Assembly: GCA_017936885.1 (NCBI GenBank)
Contig: JAGBEO010000005.1
Location: 62,001 to 126,000, forward strand
DNA length: 64,000 bases
Reading direction: 5' to 3'
From: Lachnospiraceae bacterium
GTDB taxonomy: Bacteria > Bacillota > Clostridia > Lachnospirales > Lachnospiraceae
Part shown: in pieces, positions 63,754 through 64,000 of the stretch
Numbering within the stretch: position 1 is the first letter of the stretch
How the letters are laid out: the number at the start of each line of letters is the position of its first letter
The notes under the pieces: model-generated
The model's database searches: none
Told to the model about the DNA's origin: nothing
What the model saw: the letters and a program-made list of their open reading frames with translations, nothing else
Program-made: the position numbers and the translations under genes

Positions 63754-64000
63754 CTACTGTACCGAATACAGGTACTGCATCTGCTCCTCTCCGTCTTCGC
63801 CGCCGATCATCACATGGATATCCCGAATCAGCCCGCCGATGGACATAGACTCCTGATATAGATTCCGGGTGGTACAGTAGACATGTCCCTCCCGTACCGC
63901 CTTAAAATCCGCAAGCAGCCCGCACTTATCACACAGTTCATCCACGCTGTGTATCTCCCCGTCAATGGCACTGTTATAGATAATGTAATCCGCATCTTTA
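63754..64000 (-). CDS. Iron-siderophore/cobalamin-type substrate-binding protein, C-terminal fragment
   Basis: The last 81 codons of a gene that enters from the right edge read DADYIIYNSAIDGEI, FKAVREGHVYCTTRNLYQ and GGLIRDIHVMI, ending QYLYSVQ, the usual terminal segment of PF01497-type binding proteins (C-lobe with the AVREGxVY strand). It is the binding partner of the permease and ATPase that follow. The stop is TAG at 63754-63756. Ligand class (heme, siderophore or cobamide) cannot be told from this part. Confidence 0.85.
   Translation of the reverse strand, partial: KDADYIIYNSAIDGEIHSVDELCDKCGLLADFKAVREGHVYCTTRNLYQESMSIGGLIRDIHVMIGGEDGEEQMQYLYSVQ

Noticed and set aside
1-64000. CRISPR arrays, complete insertion sequences, integrases, prophage genes or rRNA
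   Set aside because: No regularly spaced repeats, transposase motifs, integrase motifs or rRNA sequence were seen.

Overview
The window comes from a low-to-mid GC Gram-positive anaerobe of the Clostridia, most likely a Lachnospiraceae gut commensal. The evidence is a Gram-positive PolC polymerase, strong AGGAGG ribosome sites, sigma-A promoters with 17-bp spacers, class B sortase and SpaA/Cna_B surface proteins, the C-terminus of a glycyl-radical pyruvate formate-lyase, and the classic Bacillota gene order pyrH-frr-uppS-cdsA-dxr-rseP-ispG-polC-rimP-nusA-infB-truB-ribF-rpsO-pnp. Species assignment is inference. Almost everything is on the minus strand, so the biological order runs from high to low coordinates.

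Layout, high to low. 64.0-57.5 kb: an iron-siderophore/cobalamin-type ABC importer (binding protein cut by the window edge, permease, ATPase with an extra C-terminal domain), then a soluble hybrid histidine kinase, a membrane LytS-type histidine kinase and a response regulator, most joined by overlaps or short gaps. 57.0-49.0 kb: a 2342-residue SpaA/Cna_B surface protein with an acidic repeat region and a non-LPXTG sorting signal, followed by a class B sortase. 48.9-47.1 kb: a chemoreceptor. 46.9-43.6 kb: polysaccharide deacetylase, bactofilin, pyrH, frr. 43.4-39.5 kb: uppS, cdsA, dxr, rseP. 39.4-37.4 kb: a decayed GH43-like fragment carrying a promoter, then a PP2C phosphatase and a Ser/Thr kinase. 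37.3-31.5 kb: ispG and polC. 31.4-24.2 kb: a cytidylate-kinase-like protein, a polar amino acid ABC importer, tRNA-Glu(CTC), a DUF6020-like membrane protein on the plus strand, and a second chemoreceptor. 24.1-15.5 kb: the rimP-nusA-ylxR-ylxQ-infB-rbfA-nrnA-truB-ribF operon. 15.4-3.2 kb: a Na/Pi symporter, an NlpC/P60 hydrolase with WalR-like boxes, a second cytidylate-kinase-like gene (plus strand), and an eight-gene operon of two CodA-type deaminases, a PucR-type regulator and an Urt-type ABC importer. 3.0-0.3 kb: rpsO and pnp. 160-1: the end of pfl on the plus strand.

The window reads as one ancestral translation, envelope and replication backbone into whose joints accessory blocks have been placed. 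The most interesting accessory pieces are (i) the deaminase/PucR/Urt operon, whose deaminases differ from E. coli cytosine deaminase at the H-D-D active-site motif and whose leader contains a terminator hairpin; (ii) the ABC importer fused in one operon to two histidine kinases and a regulator; (iii) the giant adhesin/sortase pair; and (iv) several structured 5' leaders (pnp, rimP, amino acid importer, codA-like operon).
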